Part shown: one piece after another, positions 1-8,965 of the stretch
Numbering within the stretch: position 1 is the first letter of the stretch
How the letters are laid out: each line of letters opens with the position of its first letter
Source: Pedobacter sp. W3I1
GTDB taxonomy: Bacteria > Bacteroidota > Bacteroidia > Sphingobacteriales > Sphingobacteriaceae
DNA length: 64,000 nucleotides
NCBI RefSeq assembly: GCF_030816015.1
Contig: NZ_JAUSXN010000001.1
Coordinates: 4,402,001-4,466,000 of the forward strand
Direction of reading: 5' to 3'
The notes under the pieces: model-generated
What the model saw: only the letters and a program-made list of their open reading frames with translations
What the model was told of the DNA's origin: nothing
Database searches by the model: none
Position numbers and translations under genes: made by a program

Positions 1-210
1 TTTAACCAAAGCTGTATCAATTAAATTCTGAACAGTAAGGTCGTTGATAAAACTCTTCAATGGCATCCCGCCAACACTTGAAGAATCTTTAGGCAATGAA
101 TTTCTGAATAAGCCTGGCGCAATATTTGGCAGCGCTGTATCTTTCGAAACCGAACATCCGCTCCAGATTAAAGCAAGGAGCAGGATGGTAATGATATTAA
201 ACCGTTTCAT
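1..210 (-). CDS. RND efflux outer-membrane factor (TolC/NodT-like lipoprotein), N-terminal fragment
   Basis: Reading from 210 to the window edge gives 70 residues starting MKRFNIITILLLALIWSGCS, a signal peptide with a lipobox Cys near residue 19, as in NodT/OprM-type lipoprotein channels. The residues after it (NIAPGLFRNSLPKDSSS...) have no domain diagnostic by themselves. The call rests on the lipoprotein signal and on position: its start lies inside the last 14 bases of the RND pump gene, the usual adaptor-pump-channel order. The rest lies outside the window. It would form the outer-membrane exit duct of the pump. Confidence 0.75.
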   Translation of the reverse strand, partial: MKRFNIITILLLALIWSGCSVSKDTALPNIAPGLFRNSLPKDSSSVGGMPLKSFINDLTVQNLIDTALVK

Positions 211-3200
211 AAACTACATGATTATTATTTACAGGTTCTCCATTGTGGTGAACAACCTCATTTCTTGATTTTTTTGATATTTTTTCCTGTAAAGCCTGGA
301 AGATGACGAAAAGTACCGGAATGATGAACAAACCTAAAATTACCCCCGATACCATACCACCTGCGGCACCAATACTGATGGAGTGGTTACCCTGTGCCGA
401 TGGACCTGTTGCAATACTCATCGGGAACAAACCAAACACAAAGGCCAGTGATGTCATAATAATTGGTCTGATCCTTAATCGCGCTGCTTCTATAGCCGAG
501 TCAACCAAACTAAGTCCTGCCTTTCGTCGCTGCACGGCAAACTCCACAATCAGGATGGCATTTTTAGCCAGCAAACCGATAAGCATGATCAGCGCTACCT
601 GTACATAAATGTTATTTTCGATACCAGTTAAGCCCAATACCACAAATACACCGAATACACCTGTAGGGATAGATAAGATTACCGCCAATGGCAGGATATA
701 ACTCTCGTACTGTGCTGATAATAAGAAGTAAACAAACACCAAACAAAGCAGGAATATTACTGTCGACTGTCCGCCTGAAGAAATCTCCTCACGTGTTTGT
801 CCCGAGAATTCGTAAGCATAGCCAGTTGGCAATTGTTCTCTGGCGGTTTCTTCTATCGCTTTAATCGCATCACCAGAACTGAAACCTGGTTTAGGGATGG
901 CATTTACCTCGATTGAGTTAAACAGGTTATAACGCGAAGCCGTTTCCGAACCATATACACGGGTTAATTTAACCAGGGTACTGATGGGCACACTTTCTCC
1001 GGCCTTGTTTTTAACAAACACACGGTCGATACTTGCAGGATCGGTTCTGTCGGCAACATCAGCCTGAACCACCACACGGTAGTATTTACCAAAGCGGTTA
1101 AAATCTGATGCTTGTGCAGTACCAAAATAAGTCTGCATGGTTTGTAAGATATCTTTTTTACTTACACCCAACTGATCGGCCTTTTCGTCGTTAACATCCA
1201 GTTGCAACTGCGGATAATCTGCTTTATAAGAAGTAAAAGCATAAGCAATAGCCGGTTTCGCCATTAACTTTCCAATAAAGTTATTCGCTACACCACTAAA
1301 TTTATCCAGCCTGCCGTTCGTTTTATCCTGTAACATTACGTTCATGGCCTCCACATTACTAAAGCCCGGAACCGTAGGGAAACTGAATACAAAGAAGGTA
1401 CCGGCAGATATGGCCGCCATTTTGGCCCTTACTATATTTTGGATTTCATCGATATTTTTTACCGCCCCTCTTTCGTCGTTTGGTTTTAACAATAAGAAAA
1501 TCTGACCAGCCGAAGGACTGTTGGATGCGGTTAAAAAGTTATAACCAGCCAACGACATTACAAATCTTGCTGATGGCATTGCCCTCAACTCTGCTTCTGC
1601 CTGTTTTAATATTTTATTGGTATTGGCCAATGATGTTCCGGATGGACTGGCAACCGCGATAGCCACAAAACCCTGATCCTCTGTCGGGATAAAGCCTGTT
1701 TTTGTTCTGCCTACAAGGAAAATGGTAACCAAAACGATTAAGGCTAATCCACCCATGCTGATCCATTTATTACGGATAAGCACTTTTAAGCCCCCAACAT
1801 ATCGGTTGGTCATATAATTGAAACCACCGTTAAAGCCTGCATAAAACTTTTCTACAAAACCTTTTTTAGGCGCGTTATGACCACCTTCGGCATGTTTGTT
1901 CTTTAAAAATAAGGCCGCCAGCGCAGGGCTTAAAGTTAACGCGTTAACAGCTGATATAATGATGGCGATAGCCATGGTTAAGGCGAACTGTTTGTAAAAT
2001 ATACCTGTTGAGCCTGTCATGAAACCAACCGGTAAAAACACCGCCGCCATTACCAGTGTAATCGATATAATGGCCCCGGTAATTTCGTTCATGGCCTCGG
2101 TAGTTGCTGCCCTCGGACTAAGCGAAGGGTTTTCTTCCATTTTGGCATGCACCGCCTCTACCACCACAATCGCATCATCTACCACAATACCTATGGCCAG
2201 TACCAGCGCAAAAAGGGTTAAAAGGTTAACAGAGAAGCCGAACAGCTGCATGAAAAAGAAAGTACCGATAATAGCCACCGGAACCGCAATAGCTGGGATT
2301 AAAGTAGATCTGAAATCCTGAAGGAAGATAAATACTACAATAAATACCAGTAAAAATGCTTCTATCAAGGTGTGCTCCACCTGGTTGATGGATTCATCAA
2401 GATCGGTTTTGGTACGGTAAAACTGGTTGAATTTAATGCCCGCCGGGAAATCTTTTGATAGTTTCGCCAATAGTTTATCAATGGCAATCTGGATTTCGTT
2501 GGCATTAGAGCCCGATAACTGGATTACACCAATGGTAATTCCATCATGCCCGTTTAAACGGTTTACACTACCATAACTATACGCACCCAATTCTACACGG
2601 GCTACATCTTTTAAGCGTAATATAGAACCATCTGAATTAGAACGGATCGCGATATTTTGATATTCCTCTGGTTTAGTAAGTTTACCTTTATATTTAATGA
2701 TATATTCAAACGCCTCACTACTTCTCTCTCCAAACCTACCTGGGGCTGCTTCCAGGTTTTTGTCCTGAATGGCGGTGATCACTTCATTCGGTGTAATTTT
2801 ATAAGTAGCCAATTGACTTGGGTTTAACCAAATACGCATTGAATAATCTTTAATACCACCAAATACACTGGCAGAACCTACACCCGGGATACGTTTAAGT
2901 TCGGGAATGATATTAATCTGCGCATAGTTATTTACAAAAACGGCATCGTATTTTTTAGGATCTTCCGAGTAAATACCGATAGCGCCAATAAAACTATTTT
3001 GCTGTTTGGTAGTGGTTATGCCATATTGTACAACCTCTGCAGGCAATTGACTGGTAGCCTGCGAAACCCGGTTTTGCACGTTAACAGCTGCCTGATCGGG
3101 GTTGGTACCCTGTTGAAAGTAAACCGTAATGGCTAATGTGCCATCGTTACTGGCACTGGAGGTCATGTAGGTCATATTCTCCACACCATTAATTGCTTCC

Positions 3201-3397
3201 TCCAATGATGGAGTTACCGAACGTAAAATCGTTTCGGCATTGGCCCCTGGGTACACTGCGGTTACCAATACCGACGGAGGTGCGATATTTGGAAAGCGCT
3301 CTAAGGGCAACTTTGTTAAGCCCAGTATACCAACTATTACCAATAAGATGGAAATAACAGTCGAAAGTACAGGCCTGTCTATAAATTTCTGAAACAT
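197..3397 (-). CDS. RND multidrug efflux transporter, HAE1/AcrB family
   Basis: 1066 residues, full length for the AcrB/MexB family. It is the inner-membrane, proton-driven pump of a tripartite exporter. The N-terminus MFQKFIDRPVLSTVISILL is typical. The proton-relay motif is visible in TM4 (GIVVDDAIVVVEAV, two Asp) and the relay Lys in TM10 (LLAKNAILIVEFA). Two large periplasmic porter/docking regions separate two six-helix halves. It lies 23 bp after the adaptor gene and overlaps the outer-membrane factor gene by 14 bp, so the three are probably co-translated. Regulation is likely by the adjacent TetR protein. The substrate cannot be told from sequence; drugs, solvents or bile-like compounds are all possible. 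Confidence 0.95.
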   Translation of the reverse strand: MFQKFIDRPVLSTVISILLVIVGILGLTKLPLERFPNIAPPSVLVTAVYPGANAETILRSVTPSLEEAINGVENMTYMTSSASNDGTLAITVYFQQGTNPDQAAVNVQNRVSQATSQLPAEVVQYGITTTKQQNSFIGAIGIYSEDPKKYDAVFVNNYAQINIIPELKRIPGVGSASVFGGIKDYSMRIWLNPSQLATYKITPNEVITAIQDKNLEAAPGRFGERSSEAFEYIIKYKGKLTKPEEYQNIAIRSNSDGSILRLKDVARVELGAYSYGSVNRLNGHDGITIGVIQLSGSNANEIQIAIDKLLAKLSKDFPAGIKFNQFYRTKTDLDESINQVEHTLIEAFLLVFIVVFIFLQDFRSTLIPAIAVPVAIIGTFFFMQLFGFSVNLLTLFALVLAIGIVVDDAIVVVEAVHAKMEENPSLSPRAATTEAMNEITGAIISITLVMAAVFLPVGFMTGSTGIFYKQFALTMAIAIIISAVNALTLSPALAALFLKNKHAEGGHNAPKKGFVEKFYAGFNGGFNYMTNRYVGGLKVLIRNKWISMGGLALIVLVTIFLVGRTKTGFIPTEDQGFVAIAVASPSGTSLANTNKILKQAEAELRAMPSARFVMSLAGYNFLTASNSPSAGQIFLLLKPNDERGAVKNIDEIQNIVRAKMAAISAGTFFVFSFPTVPGFSNVEAMNVMLQDKTNGRLDKFSGVANNFIGKLMAKPAIAYAFTSYKADYPQLQLDVNDEKADQLGVSKKDILQTMQTYFGTAQASDFNRFGKYYRVVVQADVADRTDPASIDRVFVKNKAGESVPISTLVKLTRVYGSETASRYNLFNSIEVNAIPKPGFSSGDAIKAIEETAREQLPTGYAYEFSGQTREEISSGGQSTVIFLLCLVFVYFLLSAQYESYILPLAVILSIPTGVFGVFVVLGLTGIENNIYVQVALIMLIGLLAKNAILIVEFAVQRRKAGLSLVDSAIEAARLRIRPIIMTSLAFVFGLFPMSIATGPSAQGNHSISIGAAGGMVSGVILGLFIIPVLFVIFQALQEKISKKSRNEVVHHNGEPVNNNHVVYETV

Positions 3398-3420
3398 GAC
3401 TTTTTAGATTTTAGGTCTTA

Positions 3421-4623
3421 TTAATTTTTTGTTTTTGCAACAGCTACTTTATCTGCTGCTTTTTGAGGCTGGATAACCATACCCTCCTGTAATTTATCAA
3501 CCCCGCTTAACACGATCTGGTCGCCAACTTTTACCCCGTCTTTAACCAGGTAATTTTCGCCGGCTTTACCAACAATGGTAATGGATTGTTTTTTCACCTT
3601 ACTGCTGTCTCCTACGGTAAATACAAATACTTTATCCTGCATTTCTACCGTCGATGACTGAGGCACCAGAATGGCATCATCATGCTGCAAACCTAAACGG
3701 ATCTTACCGGTATTACCCGAGCGAAGAACGCCGCTCGCATTAGGAAAACTTGCCCTTAAAGTAATGGCACCCGTGTTTTTATCAAACTGACCATCGATCA
3801 TATCGATCTTACCTTTAATTGGGTAAGCAGAATTATCAGCCAATAAAAGTTCTACCGCTGGTAAATGTTTAATCCTGTCGGCAGGAGTTTTACCCGGGTA
3901 GTTCGCATTAAAATTGTTGAAGTCGTTTTCTGCTAAAGAGAAATAAACATGCACTTCGTGGATATCGGATAACTGTGTTAAAGCAATCTGATCCGTCGGA
4001 GAAACTAAACTTCCCTGTTTTTTAGGGATACGACCGATGTAACCGCTCACCGTAGCCTTAACATTGGTATAACCTAAGTTAATCTGTGCCGAAGCAACAC
4101 TGGCTCTGGCTTGTTCGGCATTTGCCTGCGCAATTTTATAAGCTGTTTTGGCTGTTTTTAACTGAAAATCAGAAACTACTTTGTTCTGAACAAGCGGTGT
4201 TAACTTATCAACTTCCAACTGTGCGTTTAAGATAGCCGCTTCTGCTGCATGTAAACTCGCTTTGGCATTATTTAAAGCCTCGCGGTAAGGGTTTTCGTTG
4301 ATTTTGAACAAGGTTTGTCCGGCGGTTACATAAGCGCCTTCATTAACCAAAACACTTTGTAAGTAACCACTCACCTGCGGACGGACATCGATATCAACAG
4401 CACCTTGAATAGAAGCCGGATATTCAATATACGTAGTTTCTGTGCTTGCGCTAATCGCGCTTACTGGTAAGGCTGGCGGTGGTGGTGCAGCTGCAGCCTG
4501 ATCAGCAGATGATTTACAACTCACCAGAATTATGGATAGTAGAGAAATTGTTAACATTAACTTAATACTATTAAACTGTTTAACAGTGTTAAGTAAAGGG
4601 GACAAGCGATGTAGAGATTTCAT
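3421..4623 (-). CDS. RND efflux periplasmic adaptor (MexA/AcrA family) lipoprotein
   Basis: 400 residues from the 4623 ATG. A hydrophobic stretch ending in LLSIILVSC gives a lipobox, so the mature protein is probably anchored by its lipid. Biotinyl-lipoyl-like halves (DVRPQVSGYLQSVLVNEG and VKATVSGYIGRIPKKQG) flank an alpha-hairpin of about 80 residues, followed by a beta-barrel and a C-terminal membrane-proximal domain. It bridges the pump and the outer-membrane channel. An alternative ATG at 4557 would begin directly at the signal peptide (MLTISLLSIILVSC) and would put one of the two operator palindromes into the 5' leader; which start is used is undecided. First gene of the efflux operon, 71 bp downstream of tetR. 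Confidence 0.9.
   Translation of the reverse strand: MKSLHRLSPLLNTVKQFNSIKLMLTISLLSIILVSCKSSADQAAAAPPPPALPVSAISASTETTYIEYPASIQGAVDIDVRPQVSGYLQSVLVNEGAYVTAGQTLFKINENPYREALNNAKASLHAAEAAILNAQLEVDKLTPLVQNKVVSDFQLKTAKTAYKIAQANAEQARASVASAQINLGYTNVKATVSGYIGRIPKKQGSLVSPTDQIALTQLSDIHEVHVYFSLAENDFNNFNANYPGKTPADRIKHLPAVELLLADNSAYPIKGKIDMIDGQFDKNTGAITLRASFPNASGVLRSGNTGKIRLGLQHDDAILVPQSSTVEMQDKVFVFTVGDSSKVKKQSITIVGKAGENYLVKDGVKVGDQIVLSGVDKLQEGMVIQPQKAADKVAVAKTKN
4579..4593. promoter_or_regulatory. Candidate TetR operator copy inside or just upstream of the adaptor start
   Basis: TTTAACAGTGTTAAG repeats the palindrome found at 4662-4676 with one end mismatch. It is inside the adaptor gene if the start is at 4623 and 22 bp upstream if the start is at 4557. 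Confidence 0.5.
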
Positions 4624-4661
4624 ATGGATTAAATTTAATTGGAATTAGCGTGTATAAATAA

Positions 4662-4676
4662 TTTAACAGTGTTAAA
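4662..4676. promoter_or_regulatory. Candidate TetR operator of the efflux operon
   Basis: Perfect inverted repeat TTTAACA-G-TGTTAAA in the 71-bp gap between tetR and the adaptor gene. The same core (TTAACAnnGTTAA type) occurs at 4579-4593 and, more weakly, just downstream of the tetR promoter at 5326-5339. Being a TetR operator is inferred from position and symmetry. Confidence 0.6.
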
Positions 4677-4694
4677 TTACTTTGTAAAAAAAAA

Positions 4695-5300
4695 TTAACT
4701 ATTAATAGATAATGTAATGCCCTTGATGGCATCTTTTAAAATTTGCTGGTTTAATTCGTCTGTTGTTCTTCCGTTGGGGCGAACCAGGTTAATGGAAATT
4801 AAACCATGGATGATAGACCAATAGGTGTAATACTTCATGCAGATATCATCGTCAGATACTGGTTTCTTCTCAAATAACGATTCAATTACATCGCCTAACA
4901 TACTACTTACGTTTTCGGCTTCAGTCATCGAATTTTTAACGGTGCAACAAACCATATCTACACCGTACATCAACTGATAAAATTCTTTGTGGGCAAAGGC
5001 GAAGTTCCAATAGGCAATCCACATGGCTTCCATTTTATCTTCCGGAGATTCGTGTTTATCCCTCGCTTCGCGGATATCTTTACCCAACATTAAATATCCT
5101 CTTCTGGTGAGTTCCAGTAAGATGCCGTCTTTGTTAGAAAAGTATTCGTAAATAATTGGTGCAGTATATTCAATCTGGTCGGCAATTTTACGCATACTCA
5201 ATGCCTGCCAGCCTTCTGTTTGAACAATGTTCAAGGCCGCATCCAGAATTTTTGTTCTGGTTTCATCTTTTAAACGTAGAATTCTTTCTTTACTTCCCAT
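4695..5300 (-). CDS. TetR/AcrR-family transcriptional repressor
   Basis: 201 residues from the ATG at 5300. An in-frame extension to 5354 exists but would run through the predicted promoter and operator, so the MGSKERILR start is preferred. The N-terminal HTH is clear (TRTKILDAALNIVQTEGWQA followed by SMRKIADQIEYTAPIIYEYF and SNKDGIL). The C-terminal ligand domain contains a CC pair (DMVCCTVKN) and a PNGRTTDELNQQILKDAIKG tail typical of TetR C-terminal domains. Upstream of and co-directional with the efflux genes. A promoter and operator-like palindrome at its own start suggest that it represses itself and the pump. Confidence 0.9.
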   Translation of the reverse strand: MGSKERILRLKDETRTKILDAALNIVQTEGWQALSMRKIADQIEYTAPIIYEYFSNKDGILLELTRRGYLMLGKDIREARDKHESPEDKMEAMWIAYWNFAFAHKEFYQLMYGVDMVCCTVKNSMTEAENVSSMLGDVIESLFEKKPVSDDDICMKYYTYWSIIHGLISINLVRPNGRTTDELNQQILKDAIKGITLSINS

Positions 5301-5325
5301 GACTGGAATATTAGGTGTAAATAAT

Positions 5326-5369
5326 CTAACACCGTTAAGCAAATGTAGAACCAATTCCAGAATTCACAA
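5326..5369 (-). promoter_or_regulatory. tetR promoter with overlapping operator-like palindrome
   Basis: On the minus strand, TTG (5369-5367), a 19-base spacer and TACATTTG (5347-5340) match the Bacteroidota consensus TTG-N19-TAnnTTTG. Immediately downstream, CTTAACGGTGTTAG (5339-5326) matches the palindrome in front of the adaptor gene, as expected for autorepression. Confidence 0.65.
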
Positions 5370-5601
5370 TCATTCATTTGTCATAAACATTTTATTGATT
5401 AGTTTTACAACTGATAATCAACGGTTAAAGCCTTAAAAACTGCATTTTCAAACAACGTGATTTTTTAAAAAAAAATAAAAAATGATTTTCCGCGAGGCAA
5501 AAACAACTGACATACCTGCGATCCAAATTGTCAGACATACGGTAAAAGAGAACATTTTGTCCGATTTAGCAGATAGATCATAATGCTTTCTATCTTTCTT
5601 A

Positions 5602-5668
5602 CGTCATGCTGAACTTGTTTCAGTATCCTTTCGGCATGTAAGGCCCTGAAATAAATTCAGTGTGACGA
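5602..5668. repeat. REP-like palindromic unit (CGTCATGCTGAA family)
   Basis: Begins CGTCATGCTGAACTTGTTTC and ends AATAAATTCAGTGTGACG, so the outer ends are inverted and each half forms its own CTGAA...TTCAG hairpin. The same signature recurs at 9967-10027, 14640-14668 and 18552-18617. Confidence 0.7.
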
Positions 5669-6047
5669 CCGTTCATGCATTTTGTCGTGCCAACAATGAC
5701 GATACAGCGTAGAAAAGAATAACCCACCAAGACACAAAGTTTAGTGTCTTCATGATATAGCCACCAAAGCCTGAACCATGTAAGGCATATAAGTTACATA
5801 AAAGCTCAATACCTAATATGTTCTTACATTTCTTCTATGGTGAAAACCTCTAATAAAAGTTTTAACCACTAAGACCCTGACCTGGAGCGAAGCGGAAAGC
5901 TACGAAGTAAAACAAGTTCAGGGTGACGAACCGAGAGAGGAATTGTTGCGACTCAACTGTGGCGGAATGGAGAGATCTTTAAACTTTGTAATTAAGTTGG
6001 AAAGATTTCGCCAATATCGTACCATTGACAGACTCCGCTAGAAAAAT

Positions 6048-6153
6048 CGTCATCTCGACCGAAGCAACGCGGAGTGGAGAGATCTATCTAGACAGATTTA
6101 GCTTCGCTGAGCCTTCGGGTTCTCGGCTACGTTGCACTCCGCTCGAAATGACG
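6048..6153. repeat. Intergenic inverted repeat (CGTCATCTCGACCGAAG family)
   Basis: Starts CGTCATCTCGACCGAAGC and ends GCTCGAAATGACG, forming an imperfect inverted repeat of about 106 bp directly after trpA. It may also serve as the end of the trp transcript, but there is no T-tract. Confidence 0.6.
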
Positions 6154-6174
6154 ATTACTAAGGGAGTTTAAAAA

Positions 6175-6942
6175 TTACGCTTTAAACTTCTTCATAAAGT
6201 TGCTTACACTTTCTTCTAAATACCCATCAGCAATGGCTTTAACGAAAGCCGTACCAATAATGGCACCGTTGGCATACGAGCAAGCCTTGTCAAAAGTCTG
6301 TTTATCGCTGATCCCGAAACCGATCATCGTTGGATTTTTCAGGTTTAGGTTTTTAATCCTGCTGAAATAAGCTTCCGTGGTATCACCAACTTCGAGGTTT
6401 TTACCCGTTGTAGCTGATGATGATAACAAATAGATGAATCCATTGGTTAAACCGTCAATTTTATGGATACGTTCTTCAGCGGTTTGAGGGGTGATTAAAA
6501 ATACATTGCTCAGGTTATGTTTTTCGAAGCAATCTTTATAAAACTCCTCATATTCTACCATTGGTAGATCAGGAACAATACAGCCATCTACCCCTACTTC
6601 GGCACAAGCTTCGCAGAATTTTTCTACGCCAAACTGCAAAACAGGGTTTACATAACCCATTAACAAAACAGGAATGGTAACGGTCTTACGCAAGTCTTTC
6701 AACTGTTCGAAAAGCAGCTTAAGCGTCATCCCCTGATCGAGCGATTGTTTACTACTCGCCTGAATTACCGGTCCATCGGCAACAGGATCAGAATAAGGAA
6801 ATCCTATTTCAAGCATGTCAGCACCCGATTTTTCCAGTGCTTCGGCAATTTGAATGGTATCGCCAGTATTTGGATAACCAGCGGTATAATAAATTGATAA
6901 TATATTTTTCTTCTCCTGGAAGAGTTGTTTAATTCTGTTCAT
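6175..6942 (-). CDS. trpA: Tryptophan synthase alpha subunit
   Basis: 255 residues from the ATG at 6942 (MNRIKQLFQEKKNILSIYYT), the usual length. The longer in-frame reading to 7023 would translate an intergenic repeat and is rejected. TrpA cleaves indole-3-glycerol phosphate to indole and glyceraldehyde-3-phosphate. The catalytic Glu and Asp lie in ADMLEIGFPYSDPVADGPVI, and the phosphate-binding end is in GFGISDKQTF. Last gene of the trpDFBA order; a 161-bp gap containing a palindromic repeat separates it from trpB. It acts in the cytoplasm as the alpha2beta2 complex with TrpB. Confidence 0.95.
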   Translation of the reverse strand: MNRIKQLFQEKKNILSIYYTAGYPNTGDTIQIAEALEKSGADMLEIGFPYSDPVADGPVIQASSKQSLDQGMTLKLLFEQLKDLRKTVTIPVLLMGYVNPVLQFGVEKFCEACAEVGVDGCIVPDLPMVEYEEFYKDCFEKHNLSNVFLITPQTAEERIHKIDGLTNGFIYLLSSSATTGKNLEVGDTTEAYFSRIKNLNLKNPTMIGFGISDKQTFDKACSYANGAIIGTAFVKAIADGYLEESVSNFMKKFKA

Positions 6943-6956
6943 TTTTTTTCTTTTTC

Positions 6957-7097
6957 CGTCATTGCGAGGTACGAAGATAACCGAACGAAGCGAGCTCATG
7001 AATGCCTTTAAAAACAACTGCAAAAATGAATAATCTTAATGCTTTGGGTTAGCCTCCTAGCGCGTGTAGTAGGATTGCTTCGTGCCTTATAATGACA
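6957..7097. repeat. Palindromic repeat between trpB and trpA (CGTCATTGCGAGG family)
   Basis: CGTCATTGCGAGGTACGAAG at one end and GCTTCGTGCCTTATAATGAC at the other are inverted relative to each other. It fills the trpB-trpA gap, so it is probably transcribed within the operon. Confidence 0.55.
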
Positions 7098-7103
7098 ATT
7101 CTT

Positions 7104-8285
7104 CTAAAGATTAAAATATTTAATATAAGTATCCAGATCCTTGTCGCCACGGCCTGACAGGCAAACCACTACGTTTTCGCCACCTTTAAATTCCATTTTT
7201 TCTAAATAAGCCAAGGCATGTGCACTTTCGATGGCCGGAATAATTCCTTCCAGTTGTGTACAAAGTAAACCGGCATCTAAGCTTTCTTCATCAGTAATGG
7301 AAACATATTGGCCACGACCTGTTTTAAACAAATGTGCATGTTGTGGGCCAATTCCCGGATAATCCAACCCTGCTGAAACTGAATGCGGTTCAACAACCTG
7401 TCCGTCTGGCGTTTGCATCAAGATACTTCTGCTTCCATGTAAAACCCCTTCTTTACCCAGATATGTGGTTGCGGCAGAAAACCCGCTTGATACACCTTTT
7501 CCGGCTGCTTCAACAGCAATCAGTTTAACATTCTCATCGTCCATAAAATGGTAGAACATCCCCATGGCATTACTTCCACCACCTACACAGGCCAAAACAT
7601 AATCAGGCTGATCGCTACCGGTTTGTTCTAAAAGTTGTTTTTTGGTTTCCTCAGAAATAATCGATTGAAAAATCGCTACCATATCAGGGTAAGGATGTGG
7701 ACCAACCACCGAACCAATAATATAATGTGTATCTACCGGATTATTGATCCAATCGCGCATCGCCTCATTGGTAGCATCTTTTAAGGTTTTGCTTCCCGAG
7801 CTTGCCGGAACCACCTTTGCCCCCAGCATTTTCATGCGTGCCACATTTGGTGCCTGGCGCTCGATATCTACCTCGCCCATGTAAATTACACACTCCAGGT
7901 TACGCAGCGCACATACGGTTGCAGTAGCTACACCATGCTGACCAGCACCTGTTTCAGCAATAATCCTTTTTTTGCCCAGTTTTTCGGCCAATAAAATCTG
8001 TCCGATGGTATTATTGATCTTATGGGCACCGGTATGGTTTAAATCTTCTCTTTTTAGAAAAATATTGGCACCAAATCTTTCCGAATATCTTTTGGCCAGA
8101 TATAAAGGCGAAGGGCGGCCAACATAATCTTTTAACAATTGATGAAATTCCTTTTGAAAATCGGCATCATCAATAATCTTTAAATAGTTTTGACGCAATT
8201 CCTCTACGTTTGGATAAAGCATTTCGGGGATGTACGCGCCACCAAAATCTCCATAATATCCTTTTTCGTTTACTTTGTATTTCAT
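7104..8285 (-). CDS. trpB: Tryptophan synthase beta subunit
   Basis: 393 residues, standard length. PLP enzyme joining indole and serine to give tryptophan. The Schiff-base Lys is in GAHKINNTIGQILLAEKLGK, the indole-channel/catalytic segment in AETGAGQHGVATATVCAL, and the phosphate-binding loop in CVGGGSNAMGMFYHF. It follows trpF by 50 bp, a gap that contains a 9-bp perfect hairpin (8302-8321). Confidence 0.97.
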   Translation of the reverse strand: MKYKVNEKGYYGDFGGAYIPEMLYPNVEELRQNYLKIIDDADFQKEFHQLLKDYVGRPSPLYLAKRYSERFGANIFLKREDLNHTGAHKINNTIGQILLAEKLGKKRIIAETGAGQHGVATATVCALRNLECVIYMGEVDIERQAPNVARMKMLGAKVVPASSGSKTLKDATNEAMRDWINNPVDTHYIIGSVVGPHPYPDMVAIFQSIISEETKKQLLEQTGSDQPDYVLACVGGGSNAMGMFYHFMDDENVKLIAVEAAGKGVSSGFSAATTYLGKEGVLHGSRSILMQTPDGQVVEPHSVSAGLDYPGIGPQHAHLFKTGRGQYVSITDEESLDAGLLCTQLEGIIPAIESAHALAYLEKMEFKGGENVVVCLSGRGDKDLDTYIKYFNL

Positions 8286-8301
8286 GTTTTTTTTCCTTTT
8301 T

Positions 8302-8321
8302 CCCTTGGTTCAAACCAAGGG
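8302..8321. other. Short RNA hairpin between trpF and trpB
   Basis: CCCTTGGTT-CA-AACCAAGGG is a perfect 9-bp inverted repeat 17 bp upstream of trpB. No T-tract follows it on the minus strand, so it is not a typical terminator. It could be an mRNA stability or processing site. Confidence 0.4.
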
Positions 8322-8335
8322 TTATGAATAACAAT

Positions 8336-8965
8336 CTATTTATTCATTTCTTTAATAAATTCTTTAATCTTCTCCGCATCTTTTAAACCTGGTTCAATTT
8401 CAAATCTGCTATTGATATCCAGGGCATATAAGCGGTCATCATGTATATCCTTTATGGCCGGGGCATGTTCTAAATCAATTCCGCCACTTAAAAAGTAAGG
8501 TTTGGTATAAGTATATCGGTCTAAAACAGACCAATTGAATGTTTTCCCCGATCCACCATGTGTTTTAGTTTTGGTATCGAACAGGAAATAATCTACCACA
8601 TTTAAATAAGCTTCGAGACCTGAAAAATCAAAATCTTCATCTATTCCGAAAGCTTTAATCACTTCTAAAGCAGGAAAGCTTGATTTTAATGCTGCACAAT
8701 ATTCAGGCGATTCATCGCCATGTAACTGAACAGCTTTTAGCTTCAATGTGTTTACTTTATCTTTTACCTTTTCAAGATCTTCATTTACAAAAACCCCTAC
8801 GGTTTTAATCTCAGCAGGAATGTATTTGATCAATTCAGCAGAAACATCGCTGATTAGTCTGGGCGATTTTTCATAAAAGATAAAGCCCAGATAATCTGGC
8901 TGAAGCTCGGCTACCGCAGCAATATTTGCTGCCAGGTGCATTCCACAAACTTTTAACTTTAACAT
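8336..8965 (-). CDS. trpF: Phosphoribosylanthranilate isomerase
   Basis: 209 residues, normal length for a stand-alone TrpF. It converts N-(5-phosphoribosyl)anthranilate to CdRP. The catalytic Cys is in MLKLKVCGM and the catalytic Asp in DYFLFDTKTKTHGGSGKTF; the phosphate-binding GG is in PYFLSGGIDLEHA. Its ATG overlaps the trpD stop (ATGTTAA, 7 bp), implying translational coupling. In the common Bacteroidota order trpC sits between trpD and trpF; here it is absent. Confidence 0.95.
   Translation of the reverse strand: MLKLKVCGMHLAANIAAVAELQPDYLGFIFYEKSPRLISDVSAELIKYIPAEIKTVGVFVNEDLEKVKDKVNTLKLKAVQLHGDESPEYCAALKSSFPALEVIKAFGIDEDFDFSGLEAYLNVVDYFLFDTKTKTHGGSGKTFNWSVLDRYTYTKPYFLSGGIDLEHAPAIKDIHDDRLYALDINSRFEIEPGLKDAEKIKEFIKEMNK

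Larger units (their letters stand above)
5370..6174. other. Gene-free stretch with dispersed palindromic repeats
   Basis: About 800 bp with no credible gene. It carries two units of the dispersed repeat families (5602-5668 and 6048-6153, listed separately) and fragments of a third (CAAGTTCAGGGTGACGA near 5913-5930). Nothing else recognised. Confidence 0.6.

Noticed and set aside
7334..7528. Plus-strand frame within trpB
   Set aside because: Shadow of trpB; no promoter or start context.
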